From assembly GCF_014191505.1 (NCBI RefSeq), contig NZ_JACHWS010000001.1, positions 1,612,001 to 1,676,000 of the forward strand: a DNA stretch of 64,000 nt. The letters run 5' to 3'. Positions 56,294-64,000 of the stretch are shown here, piece after piece. Every line of letters starts with the position of its first letter. Within the stretch, counting starts at the first letter, position 1. This DNA is from Hoyosella altamirensis (GTDB lineage: Bacteria; Actinomycetota; Actinomycetes; Mycobacteriales; Mycobacteriaceae). Made by a program: the position numbers and the translations under genes. The notes under the pieces are model-generated. The model did no database searches. It was not told the DNA's origin and saw nothing but the letters and a program-made list of their open reading frames with translations.

Positions 56294-56973
56294 CGACGCT
56301 CTGGTTCTATCTCACCGACTTCCTGAGCAACCCGGAGAGCTGGCGTGGCACCGACGGCATCCCCAACCGGATGATGGAGCATGCTCTATATACGGTCCTC
56401 GCGCTCGTGATATCGATTGTGCTGGCGTTCCCAGTGGGTCTGTGGACGGGTCATTCGGGTCGCGGCGGAGCGGCACTCACCGCCCTCGCAAACTCGGCGC
56501 GCGCACTGCCCACCTACGGTGTGCTTGTTCTGCTTGTGGTCCTGATGGGCATCGGGCTTGTCCCCGTCCTGATACCTCTCGTCGCGCTGGCTATACCCCC
56601 GATTCTTCTGAACACTCATGAAGGTATTCGCGCAGTTAACCCGCAATTGACCGACGCTGCGCGCGGAATGGGCATGACAGGCTCGCAGGTACTACTCCGG
56701 GCGGAACTCCCTGTCGCACTGCCGTTCATCCTGGTCGGTATGCGGACCGCTGCTGTTCAGATTGTCGCAACCGCAACGATCGCTGCCGCCGTCAGTTTTG
56801 GTGGCGTCGGGCGCCTCATCGTCGACGGTCTGGCCCGGCGTGACTTCACGCTTGTCGTGGGCGGAGGCGTTCTAGCGGCCGTCGCTGCACTCATCGTGCT
56901 CGCGTTCTTCGCTGCGCTGCGACGCTTCCTTGTGTCTCCTGGGCTGCGCGCTCACGCCAAGGGCGGGCACTGA
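56290..56973 (+). CDS. Osmoprotectant ABC transporter permease 2
   Basis: The 227-residue second ProW-type permease. ANSARALPTYGVLVLLVV and the loop DAARGMGMTGSQVLLRAELP identify it. The ATG at 56290 (ATGA overlap) fits the operon pattern; the longest frame from 56173 would overlap permease 1 by 121 bp. Confidence 0.88.
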   Translation: MTTLWFYLTDFLSNPESWRGTDGIPNRMMEHALYTVLALVISIVLAFPVGLWTGHSGRGGAALTALANSARALPTYGVLVLLVVLMGIGLVPVLIPLVALAIPPILLNTHEGIRAVNPQLTDAARGMGMTGSQVLLRAELPVALPFILVGMRTAAVQIVATATIAAAVSFGGVGRLIVDGLARRDFTLVVGGGVLAAVAALIVLAFFAALRRFLVSPGLRAHAKGGH

Positions 56974-56989
56974 GCCGGAACGATCCGGC
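56974..56989 (+). terminator. Weak hairpin between the convergent opu-type and ectD genes
   Basis: GCCGG, AACGAT, CCGGC: a 5-bp GC stem right after the permease stop, within the 43-bp convergent gap. It could act for the opu-type operon; weak. Confidence 0.35.
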
Positions 56990-57016
56990 AGTACCCGCCC
57001 CGTGCGCTGCGCGAAA

Positions 57017-57937
57017 TCAGGCGAACGGCGACCCTGAAATCGGTGTCAGCGGTGTGAAATCGCGGCTGCCGAGGTGCTCCGGCCGTGGTTGCGTTCCTGC
57101 GAACGGCTGCTCGAGCAGATTGTCCACGCTATTGAACACCAAGAAAATGTTCGCACGCGGGTAGGGCGTGATGTTGTTCGACGACCCGTGCATTGAATTC
57201 GAATCGAAGAACAGGGCGCTGCCAGCGGGCCCCGTGAACTGTTCGATACCGAATTCGTATGCGAGCTCCGTGATCGCGTCCTCGCTTGGGACACCGATTC
57301 GCTGCTCCTGCAGTGAGGATTTGTAATTGTTTTCCGGCGTTTGACCGACGCATGGCACAAATGTGCGGTGCGCGCCCGGCATTAGCATCAGTCCGCCGTT
57401 GAACGGATAATTGTCAGTCAGCGCGATTGATAAACTAACCGCGCGCGGGACGGGCATTCCGTCTTCCGCGTGCCACGTCTCGAAATCAGAATGCCAGTAA
57501 AAACCCGTACCAGCAAATCCAGGCATGCAATTGATCCGGCTCTGATGAATGTACACATCGGACCCGAGAATCTGCCGCGCACGATCAAGAATTCGCGGAG
57601 TTCGGACCAGCTTGTCGATCAGGGGGCTGACCTCGTGCACCGCGAAAATCGAACGAACTGTGTCGGAACCGCGTTCCCGCACAATCAGTTCGGTCTTCGC
57701 GAGCTCGGGATCAGCCGAAAGACGCTCCACTTCCGACCAGCAGTGCTGGATCTGCGCGGGCGTCAGGAGCCCCTCTTCGATGTGGAAGCCTTTTGCTTCA
57801 TACCTGGAAAGGGCATCGGCCGTAAACGGCCCCGGAGTGCTGCCCCACCTTGTGGGATGAGGGCGCCCGAAGCTGGCTGCCCTTGAGGAAAGACGCGAGG
57901 GATAAAGGTCACCAATCGCGTTCCGAGCGGTTGTCAT
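57017..57937 (-). CDS. ectD: Ectoine hydroxylase
   Basis: A 306-residue Fe(II)/2-oxoglutarate dioxygenase converting ectoine to 5-hydroxyectoine. The family signature is complete: FYWHSDFETWHAEDGMP with iron ligands His 149 and Asp 151, third ligand His 250 in NSMHGSSNNI. AGGAGGG lies before the ATG. ectA, ectB and ectC are not in the window: the gene stands alone between two osmolyte importers and urease. It could act on ectoine brought in by EhuABCD. Confidence 0.93.
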   Translation of the reverse strand: MTTARNAIGDLYPSRLSSRAASFGRPHPTRWGSTPGPFTADALSRYEAKGFHIEEGLLTPAQIQHCWSEVERLSADPELAKTELIVRERGSDTVRSIFAVHEVSPLIDKLVRTPRILDRARQILGSDVYIHQSRINCMPGFAGTGFYWHSDFETWHAEDGMPVPRAVSLSIALTDNYPFNGGLMLMPGAHRTFVPCVGQTPENNYKSSLQEQRIGVPSEDAITELAYEFGIEQFTGPAGSALFFDSNSMHGSSNNITPYPRANIFLVFNSVDNLLEQPFAGTQPRPEHLGSRDFTPLTPISGSPFA

Positions 57938-58002
57938 ATTAACACACCCTCCTAAATCAGAGCCTGCGGCAATAAGCAGGCACAGTTATTAGTCGGACGC
58001 AA

Positions 58003-58031
58003 CCACGGTAACGCAGTTCTCGTTACCGTGG
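58003..58031. promoter_or_regulatory. Perfect dyad between ureD and ectD
   Basis: CCACGGTAACG, CAGTTCT, CGTTACCGTGG: 11-bp arms, 66-94 bp upstream of the ectD ATG. It may be an ectD operator, or a terminator of the urease operon 130 bp after ureD. No T-run on either side. Confidence 0.5.
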
Positions 58032-58116
58032 AAACTCACGGATGCAACGGCGCGCTTCCGGCGTTACAGCGGGTGACAAATTCACCCTCAATTAGTGGCG
58101 TGGATCACAGATGTCA

Positions 58117-58132
58117 CGCATTGCGTAATGCG
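58117..58132 (-). terminator. Possible terminator of the urease operon
   Basis: CGCATT, GCGT, AATGCG: 6-bp stem, 30 bp downstream of the ureD stop. Short; the larger dyad at 58003 is the competing candidate. Confidence 0.3.
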
Positions 58133-58162
58133 GAGCTGCGGTACGGACTCACCCGCTGCGGT

Positions 58163-58810
58163 TCAGAGGCTTTCCCCGGTCCACGTCATCAGAGAACCGC
58201 CTAGCGCGAGAGGCACCCGGAGACCAACACCACGTGCGTCCTCATCAATAAGTACCTCCTCTCCACAGCCGGGATACTTCAATTCGCTGGTGAGCGCGCG
58301 CGGCGTGCCAAGCACATCACCGTGGCCCAGCTCCAACGTGTGCATCACCAGCGGAGCTGTGTCCACCCGAGCGCACAGTGTGCCGCGCCAGAACCCCAGA
58401 CCGTGCTCGCCCCACCGGCCGATCTGAACACGTTCGTTCAGCCGTACCACGGCAGACGCAGCGAGTTCCAATTCAGTCGTCGCGTCGTGCTCCGCCCGGC
58501 CAGCCACGATCAGGGGTTCTGGCTCCCAATCCAGATACCCGTCAGTCCCGACGCCAAACATCCAGTGGGAAGCCGATCGAACGAACTTTTCCCCAGGCAG
58601 CGCGACAGAAGCTGCAACGGAGCGGACAATAAGTCGCGCGCCATCACCGACTGTCACTCGTGCGCTTATCTCATCGCCACCGAGCGGGGTCATCGCTGTT
58701 CCGATCACATGAACCGTGTCCGGTCCCGTTATCCGCGCGGCCAGGCCCCCCGATGACTGGATACGGGGCGAGCGGCCTTTTTCTGCGTCGATTACCAGTT
58801 CAGTGCGCAT
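58163..58810 (-). CDS. ureD: Urease accessory protein UreD
   Basis: A 215-residue urease maturation scaffold, acting with UreF and Ure[40 protein letters not shown] and [20 protein letters not shown] (segments WEPEPLIV) follow the UreD pattern of actinobacteria. The start at 58810 overlaps ureG by 11 bp; the frame from 58870 is less likely. Last gene of the ureABCFGD operon. Confidence 0.88.
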   Translation of the reverse strand: MRTELVIDAEKGRSPRIQSSGGLAARITGPDTVHVIGTAMTPLGGDEISARVTVGDGARLIVRSVAASVALPGEKFVRSASHWMFGVGTDGYLDWEPEPLIVAGRAEHDATTELELAASAVVRLNERVQIGRWGEHGLGFWRGTLCARVDTAPLVMHTLELGHGDVLGTPRALTSELKYPGCGEEVLIDEDARGVGLRVPLALGGSLMTWTGESL

Positions 58811-59528
58811 GTACTCCGTCAGCTCCGGAGTCTGATTCTGTTCCGGAGCTGAATCGCTGCACCTGCGCACGTACCCACTCCAGCACGGGACTCGCGGTGG
58901 GGTCCTGTGTCAAGGAGGTGAAAACCGTGGGGCGCCCTTCCCGGACCTTGGCCGCGTCACGATCCATCACTGAGAGGTCTGCACCGACCAGTGGAGCGAG
59001 GTCAGTTTTGTTGATCACCAGCAGGTCCGAATAGGTGACGCCAGGCCCACCTTTGCGGGGCACCTTATCCCCGCCTGCCACGTCGACCACGAAGATTTGC
59101 ACGTCGATCAGTCCGGCGGAGAACGTCGCGGTCAGGTTGTCCCCACCCGATTCGACGAAGATGAGATCCAGCGGCGGATTCGTTTCGATCAGGTCATCGA
59201 TCGCGTCGAGGTTCGCGGTGATGTCATCACGGATCGCTGTGTGTGGGCATCCTCCGGTCTTGACGGCCGTAATACGTTCGTCCGGCAGCACTGCGTTGCG
59301 GCGCAGGAAGTCGGCATCCTCGGTCGTGTAGATGTCATTAGTGAGGACAGCGAGTGACAACTCCGCATACAGTTCCCGGCACAGACTGGCGACAAGCGCT
59401 GTTTTTCCCGAGCCCACGGGCCCTCCGATGCCGATGCGCACCGGTTCGCCTGGCCGCCGCTCGCGTGCAGGACGGGCTGCGGCATGGGAATGTGGTTCTC
59501 CACCTAGAAGATGCGGGGGCATTGGCAC
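58800..59528 (-). CDS. ureG: Urease accessory GTPase
   Basis: A SIMIBI GTPase of 242 residues that supplies energy for nickel insertion. G1 loop [11 protein letters not shown] at 35-45, [10 protein letters not shown] (here [10 protein letters not shown]), nickel-binding CPH in [11 protein letters not shown], and [13 protein letters not shown]. The His-containing N-terminal region is short. 8-bp gap from ureF. Confidence 0.95.
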   Translation of the reverse strand: MPMPPHLLGGEPHSHAAARPARERRPGEPVRIGIGGPVGSGKTALVASLCRELYAELSLAVLTNDIYTTEDADFLRRNAVLPDERITAVKTGGCPHTAIRDDITANLDAIDDLIETNPPLDLIFVESGGDNLTATFSAGLIDVQIFVVDVAGGDKVPRKGGPGVTYSDLLVINKTDLAPLVGADLSVMDRDAAKVREGRPTVFTSLTQDPTASPVLEWVRAQVQRFSSGTESDSGADGVHAH

Positions 59529-59536
59529 TCTTTCTC

Positions 59537-60163
59537 TCAGGACACGAACAGCGGCATCTCACGGCGGGTGTGCCGCTCAGCCAGAACATCGAACAATGGG
59601 TCAGACAAGCTCTGCAGCTCGGTAGCCGCGCGCTGGGCGGTCGCATCGCACAGCGATGACAGGGTGAACGTTATGCGGGTCACGTGCGCCGGATCGAGCG
59701 CGAGCAGTCGTTGCGCTGCCGTGGCTGATCCCGTCATCGCCGTGTAGACAACGGACAGTGCAGTTTCCTGCGGGGTGAGGTCACATCTGCGGGCTACCGC
59801 GCCAGCGACCACGGGCAGGTGAGGCTTGGCGGTGAAGCCGGTCCAGTCGTCTCCGGGCCACACACTGCGCGCCAGCCGGAGAAACCCTCTGCCCTGTGCT
59901 CGGGATGCGGCACGGGCGGCAGGTGACGGGGTGCGCGCGTCAGTCTCGGCATCAGCCTCGCTGATGCCGAGACCGTCGCACACCGCAGCGGCAACCGAGC
60001 CCGCCACTAGACCGCTGGTGCGAATTCGTCGTACCAAAAAAGCTTCGAGGGTGCCCAGGTCGCGAACAAGACCGGACGTCACGGCCTCTTCCATGCCACC
60101 GGAATGGACGTGTCCCCCGATCGGCAGCCTCGAATCAGCCAGGGCGAGAAGATTACTCAGCAT
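59537..60163 (-). CDS. ureF: Urease accessory protein UreF
   Basis: A 208-residue all-alpha accessory protein that gates UreG activity. [26 protein letters not shown] (segment [14 protein letters not shown]) is the standard N-terminus, and [25 protein letters not shown] the C-terminal helices. The longest frame begins at 60286 inside ureC; ATG 60163, 4 bp after ureC, is preferred. Confidence 0.9.
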   Translation of the reverse strand: MLSNLLALADSRLPIGGHVHSGGMEEAVTSGLVRDLGTLEAFLVRRIRTSGLVAGSVAAAVCDGLGISEADAETDARTPSPAARAASRAQGRGFLRLARSVWPGDDWTGFTAKPHLPVVAGAVARRCDLTPQETALSVVYTAMTGSATAAQRLLALDPAHVTRITFTLSSLCDATAQRAATELQSLSDPLFDVLAERHTRREMPLFVS

Positions 60164-60167
60164 CACG

Positions 60168-61889
60168 TCAGAACAGAAAGTATCGCTGAGCCATGGGGAG
60201 TTCCGCAGCTGGCTGCTCGTTCCACACTTCACCGTCGATTCGCACCGTGAACGTATCGGGGTCCACCTCAATCGACGGGCGGGCATCGTTGAGCGGCATG
60301 TCGGCCTTACCCACCGTCCGGGTGTCCTTCACCGCGACAAGGCGACGATCGCAGGCGAGTCGCTCCGCGAGACCATCTTCAAGCGCGACCGGCGCTACGA
60401 AGTGGACCGATGTTGCCGCAGCGACTTTGGGTGCGGCACCGAACATGGGGCGGGGCAACGCGGGCTGAGGAGTGGGGATTGAGGCGTTTGCATCGCCCAT
60501 CGCGGCCCACGCGATTGCACCGCCTTTAACGACCGCATGCGGGCGGACGCCGAAGAACGCCGGGTCCCAGAGAACGAGGTCCGCGAGCTTTCCCGGCTCG
60601 ATGGAGCCGATCTCACCGTCAAGACCGTGCGCGACTGCAGGGCAGATCGTGTACTTCGCTATGTAGCGCTGCACACGATTGTTGTCCGCAGGACCGTCGC
60701 CGGGTAATGCACCCCGCCGTTTTTTCATCATGTGTGCTGTCTGCCAGGTCCTCATGATGACCTCACCGACGCGTCCCATCGCCTGCGAGTCACTGCCAAT
60801 CATGGAGATTGCGCCGATGTCGTGGAGCAGATCCTCCGCCGCGATCGTCGAGGGCCGGATCCGGCTCTCCGCAAAAGCCAGATCTTCCGGTATCGAAGGG
60901 CTGAGGTGGTGACACACCATGAGCATGTCAAGATGCTCGTCTACCGTGTTCACGGTGTGCGGACGGGTGGGGTTAGTCGAACTCGGCAGCACATTCGGGT
61001 GCGACGCTACGGTGATGATGTCGGGCGCATGGCCGCCACCTGCACCTTCCGTGTGATACGCGTGAATGCTGCGGCCTTTGATCGCGCCGAGCGTCGATTC
61101 GACGTAGCCAGCCTCATTGAGTGTGTCGGAATGCAGGGCGACCTGGATACCTGAGGCGTCGGCCACCCGTAGGCACGCGTCGATTGCTGCGGGTGTCGAA
61201 CCCCAGTCCTCGTGCAGTTTGAGGCCGGACGCCCCGGCGCGAATCTGCTCCCACATGGCGTCTTCGCTGACCGTGTTGCCCTTGCCGAGCAGCGAGAAGT
61301 TCATCGGCGAGGAATCAAGCGCCTCCAACATGCGGGCGAGATGCCAGGCGCCAGGGGTGACAGTGGTCGCTTTGCTGCCTTCAGCAGGACCGGTGCCGCC
61401 GCCGATCAAAGTCGTAAGCCCGGACCCAATGCCCTCGTCGAGAATTTGCGGACAGATGAAGTGCACATGGCAGTCGATGCCGCCGGCAGTGAGGATTTTC
61501 CCGTTACCCGCGATGATTTCAGTTGACGGGCCTACAACCAGGCTAGGGTCGATCCCGTTCATCGTGTCCGGGTTACCGGCCTTGCCTATTCCCACGATCC
61601 GGCCGTCGCGGATGCCGACGTCCGCCTTGATGACGCCCCAATAGTCAACGATGACCGCTCCGGTAATGACAGTATCGGGCGCGCCATCCGCGCGTGTGGC
61701 GCGTCCTTGACCCATCGACTCGCGCAGCACTTTACCGCCGCCGAAGACGGCTTCGTCGCCCGCTCTGCCTGGCCCGCCGGACCGGTCTTCAGTGATTTCG
61801 ATGAAGAGGTCTGTGTCCGCGAGCCGGATGCGGTCCCCGGCAGTGGGCCCGAATAGCTCCGCGTAGCGCGCTCGACTTATTCGTGTCAT
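60168..61889 (-). CDS. ureC: Urease alpha subunit
   Basis: The catalytic subunit (573 residues) hydrolyses urea to ammonia and carbamate. Nickel ligands GIDCHVHF (His 141, 143), the Lys carbamylated in GLKLHEDWG (Lys 224), [12 protein letters not shown], and the flap [22 protein letters not shown] (segment MVCHHL with Cys and His) are all present. No residue is missing. Overlaps ureB by one base. Confidence 0.97.
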   Translation of the reverse strand: MTRISRARYAELFGPTAGDRIRLADTDLFIEITEDRSGGPGRAGDEAVFGGGKVLRESMGQGRATRADGAPDTVITGAVIVDYWGVIKADVGIRDGRIVGIGKAGNPDTMNGIDPSLVVGPSTEIIAGNGKILTAGGIDCHVHFICPQILDEGIGSGLTTLIGGGTGPAEGSKATTVTPGAWHLARMLEALDSSPMNFSLLGKGNTVSEDAMWEQIRAGASGLKLHEDWGSTPAAIDACLRVADASGIQVALHSDTLNEAGYVESTLGAIKGRSIHAYHTEGAGGGHAPDIITVASHPNVLPSSTNPTRPHTVNTVDEHLDMLMVCHHLSPSIPEDLAFAESRIRPSTIAAEDLLHDIGAISMIGSDSQAMGRVGEVIMRTWQTAHMMKKRRGALPGDGPADNNRVQRYIAKYTICPAVAHGLDGEIGSIEPGKLADLVLWDPAFFGVRPHAVVKGGAIAWAAMGDANASIPTPQPALPRPMFGAAPKVAAATSVHFVAPVALEDGLAERLACDRRLVAVKDTRTVGKADMPLNDARPSIEVDPDTFTVRIDGEVWNEQPAAELPMAQRYFLF

Positions 61890-62200
61890 CAGCGATCCAG
61901 CTTTCCGGGAGGGGTGAGGCTCAGGCCATGCACTTCGCGGGTGCCACCGAGAGGAACAAGGGACACAGTGTGCGCGATGCCAGGTTCGAACCGGATCGCG
62001 GTACCCGCGGGAATGTCGAGTCGATGCCCGTGCGCGGCCGCGCGGTCAAAGTCGAGTGCCGGGTTTGCTTGCGCGAAGTGAAAGTGGCTGCCCACCTGAA
62101 CGGGGCGGTCGCCAGTATTGACCACCTCAGCCTCGATTCGCTTAGCACCGTCGTTCAATGTGAGTTCACCCTCAGCGGTGATGACTTCCCCCGGAATCAT
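61889..62200 (-). CDS. ureB: Urease beta subunit
   Basis: A structural subunit of 103 residues: [42 protein letters not shown] (segment [13 protein letters not shown]) and GTAIRFEPG are diagnostic. 19-bp gap from ureA; one-base overlap with ureC. Confidence 0.95.
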   Translation of the reverse strand: MIPGEVITAEGELTLNDGAKRIEAEVVNTGDRPVQVGSHFHFAQANPALDFDRAAAHGHRLDIPAGTAIRFEPGIAHTVSLVPLGGTREVHGLSLTPPGKLDR

Positions 62201-62219
62201 GCGGCCTCCTCGGGCGCTG

Positions 62220-62522
62220 CTAACGAATGGGATGGTGGACAGTCACGAGCTTCGTTCCGTCGGGGAAGGTTGCTTCTACCTGGACGTCATGCAGCATCTC
62301 GGGGACACCTTCCATCACGTCGTCACGCGTGAGAACTTCCCGGCCAGACGCCATGAGTTCGGCGACCGTACGCCCGTCGCGAGCGCCCTCGAGAACGTGG
62401 TCGGTGATGAGCGCGACCGTCTCCGGGTGGTTGAGCTTCAGGCCACGCGCTTGCCTTCTCCGTGCGAGGTCCGCGGCATAGCTGATCATGAGCCTTTCTT
62501 GCTCATGCGGCGACAAACGCAT
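62220..62522 (-). CDS. ureA: Urease gamma subunit
   Basis: The 100-residue gamma subunit, starting [20 protein letters not shown], with [13 protein letters not shown] and the C-terminal [14 protein letters not shown]. Separate from ureB, as in most actinobacteria. First gene of ureABCFGD; GGAGGAG precedes the ATG. Confidence 0.96.
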   Translation of the reverse strand: MRLSPHEQERLMISYAADLARRRQARGLKLNHPETVALITDHVLEGARDGRTVAELMASGREVLTRDDVMEGVPEMLHDVQVEATFPDGTKLVTVHHPIR

Positions 62523-62638
62523 CGAATCTCCTCCGGCTGGGCCACGGCGGTGCTTGGGGACTGCTCAGTGCTCGGCAGGTGCGAGGTTAGCAGCCAGTTC
62601 ACCACGTGTCGTTCGGCGATTCAGGAAAGGTGAAAGCT

Positions 62639-62655
62639 GTTAACGGGGGCTTAAC
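62639..62655. promoter_or_regulatory. Possible GlnR-like site in the ureA-lemA divergent region
   Basis: GTTAA, CGGGGGC, TTAAC is a dyad 117 bp upstream of ureA; the two TTAAC units are 11 bp apart, the spacing of GlnR half-sites in actinobacteria, where urease is often nitrogen-controlled. The expected GAAAC partner sequences are not clear. Confidence 0.3.
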
Positions 62656-62765
62656 GTGACGCCGCCACGCTGGGTTGACGAGACTGAGCAGCCAGCGAAA
62701 ACGACAGGCTGTGAGATGATGGGACAAAACGAATCCGAACCCACAATTTGTTAGGGGGGTCGCAG

Positions 62766-63368
62766 GTGACTGGAGTTCTAGTCGGACTCTTGGTAGTCAT
62801 TCTCATCATCGCCGTTATCGCCGTGATCGCTGTCGTCAGCATCTACAACGGACTGGTAACGCGCCGCAACGGTTACAAGAATGCGTTCGCGCAGATCGAC
62901 GTCCAGCTGACGCGCCGGCATGATCTCATTCCGAACCTGGTAGAGACTGCCAAGGGCTACATGAAGCACGAACAGGGCACGCTCGAGGCTGTCATCAATG
63001 CGCGAAACTCTGCTGTGTCCGCGCAGAACAGCGCCCGCCAGAACCCTGGCGACCCGAACTCGATGAACGAGCTTGCGGGGGCGGAGAACACGCTGACGCA
63101 AACCCTGGGGCGCCTGTTCGCACTCACTGAGTCCTACCCGGATCTCAAAGCGAACCAGAACATGATGCAGCTTTCCGAGGAACTCACCTCCACGGAAAAC
63201 CGTGTGGCCTTCGCACGCCAGGCGTACAACGACGCCGTCATGGCCTACAACAACAAGCGGGAGGTGTTCCCGTCGAACATCATCGCGGGGATGTTCAACT
63301 TCCAGGCTGCTGCACTGCTCGAAGCAGAAGGACCTGACACGCGTCAGGCTCCGCGCATCACCTTCTGA
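62766..63368 (+). CDS. lemA: LemA-family membrane protein
   Basis: A protein of 200 residues with one N-terminal membrane helix (GVLVGLLVVILIIAVIAVIA) and a coiled helical body: YNGLVTRRNGYKNAFAQIDV, LTRRHDLIPNLVETAKGYM, LKANQNMMQLSEEL and FPSNIIAGMF are the LemA hallmarks. Function in bacteria is unclear; genes of M48 peptidases commonly follow, as here. GTG start after GGGGGG; TTG 62748 is possible but lacks a site. Confidence 0.92.
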   Translation: MTGVLVGLLVVILIIAVIAVIAVVSIYNGLVTRRNGYKNAFAQIDVQLTRRHDLIPNLVETAKGYMKHEQGTLEAVINARNSAVSAQNSARQNPGDPNSMNELAGAENTLTQTLGRLFALTESYPDLKANQNMMQLSEELTSTENRVAFARQAYNDAVMAYNNKREVFPSNIIAGMFNFQAAALLEAEGPDTRQAPRITF

Positions 63369-63380
63369 GGGCCGCTCGAT

Positions 63381-63416
63381 CAACGGGACGCGCGTCACTG
63401 ACTTCGCGTCCCGTTG
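63381..63416 (+). terminator. Terminator after lemA
   Basis: CAACGGGACGCG pairs perfectly with CGCGTCCCGTTG (12-bp stem, 12-base loop), 12 bp after the lemA stop, followed by TGGTTT. It separates lemA from the peptidase gene, perhaps incompletely. Confidence 0.7.
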
Positions 63417-63458
63417 TGGTTTCACTGTTAAGGGTCGATGTGCGCGTGGGAGAGACAC

Positions 63459-64000
63459 ATGAATTTCTTTGAGCGCCAGAAGCAAGTGCGCCGGTCTTCG
63501 ACAAGGCTGGTGGTGCTCTTTATTGTCGCGGTGCTGGCAATTGTGATGCTCGCTAACCTTCTAGTCGTGGCCGCCTCGCTTTCTGGCGGCTCCGATCCGG
63601 GCGAGGTCGCGACATTTGCGGTCCTGGTGACAATAGGGACGCTGGTCTTCATCGGCGGCGTGTCATTCGTCCGCACCATGTCGCTGCGCAGCGGCGGTGG
63701 CAGCAAGGTCGCGCTGGCGCTCGGGGCGGTACCAGTGCCCGACGACACGACGGATCCGCACCTGCGCCGCTACCGCAACGTCGTTGAGGAAATCGCGATC
63801 GCCTCGAGCACACCGGTACCCGATCTGTTCGTGATGCCAGGTGAGCGCGGCATCAACGCGTTCGCCGCAGGCTACACGCCTGCAGACGCCGCGGTGGCCG
63901 TCACCCAAGGCGCACTCGAGCGGCTCAATCGCGACGAGCTTCAGGGTGTGATTGCCCACGAGTTCAGCCACATCATCAACGGCGACATGCGTCTCAACAT
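63459..64000 (+). CDS. M48-family membrane metallopeptidase, N-terminal part (cut by window end)
   Basis: The frame is open from ATG 63459 to the window end (180 codons). Two hydrophobic segments (about 18-42, LVVLFIVAVLAIVMLANLLV, and 48-68) are followed by a charged loop and RYRNVVEEIAIASSTPVPDLFVM. GERGINAFAAGY and the zinc motif HEFSHIINGDMRLN (HExxH) place it in the HtpX/M48 group. The third zinc ligand lies beyond the window. GGGAGAGA precedes the ATG. Confidence 0.9.
   Translation, partial: MNFFERQKQVRRSSTRLVVLFIVAVLAIVMLANLLVVAASLSGGSDPGEVATFAVLVTIGTLVFIGGVSFVRTMSLRSGGGSKVALALGAVPVPDDTTDPHLRRYRNVVEEIAIASSTPVPDLFVMPGERGINAFAAGYTPADAAVAVTQGALERLNRDELQGVIAHEFSHIINGDMRLN

Overview
The window is high-GC actinobacterial DNA, most likely from a mycolic-acid-bearing member of the Mycobacteriales (Hoyosella, Rhodococcus, Mycolicibacterium or a relative). 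The evidence is an antigen-85-like esterase, an AMIN-like secreted protein, a full egtABCD ergothioneine set, a DosS/DosT-type heme kinase, two integral-membrane AlkB hydroxylases and frequent GTG starts with 1-4 bp operon overlaps. The genus is an inference. I see no phage, IS element, CRISPR array, tRNA or rRNA.

Layout. 1-1036: 5' part of a SulP anion transporter. 1104-2498: cupin lipoprotein and PRC-barrel protein. 2602-15946: two alkB paralogues in the same orientation flank an island that looks adapted to low oxygen: a stand-alone E2-type acyltransferase, an Acg-like nitroreductase, PEP synthase, a GH65 sugar phosphorylase, a DosS/DosT-like heme sensor kinase, an alpha/beta hydrolase and a zinc alcohol dehydrogenase. 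Each alkB has a different perfect palindrome in its leader. 15947-16470: terminator and a diverged tandem duplication of about 250 bp carrying long inverted repeats and the start of a small gene. 16746-23260: HhH-GPD protein, secreted proteins and egtABCD. 23257-26820: a large RecB-like nuclease/SF1 helicase. 27439-32341: a heterodimeric ABC exporter with complementary degenerate ATP sites, a GNAT-Nudix fusion and CsaA. 32343-33590: a hypothetical protein and an SDR. 33742-40515: narGHJI nitrate reductase with a strong downstream hairpin. 41115-44204: a membrane Ser/Thr kinase with a twelve-blade Kelch ectodomain. 44212-46555: lipoprotein and DHA2 efflux pump. 46835-49899: ehuBCDA ectoine importer. 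50062-53462: antigen-85-like esterase, YdcF-like protein and secreted lipase. 53548-56973: OpuB/ProU-type osmoprotectant importer, followed by convergent ectD. 58163-62522: ureABCFGD urease. 62766-end: lemA and an M48 metallopeptidase cut by the window edge.

How the genes fit together. The first 16 kb combine alkane oxidation, which needs O2, with gene types typical of the mycobacterial hypoxia (DosR) response; nitrate respiration lies 20 kb further on. The 46.8-57.9 kb stretch is an osmolyte module with two binding-protein-dependent importers plus ectoine hydroxylase, but no ectABC synthesis genes, which suggests that imported ectoine is hydroxylated. Start codons were reassigned from Shine-Dalgarno spacing and family alignment where the longest frame was implausible. 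Functional calls rest on motifs and remembered family sequences; no database search was run.
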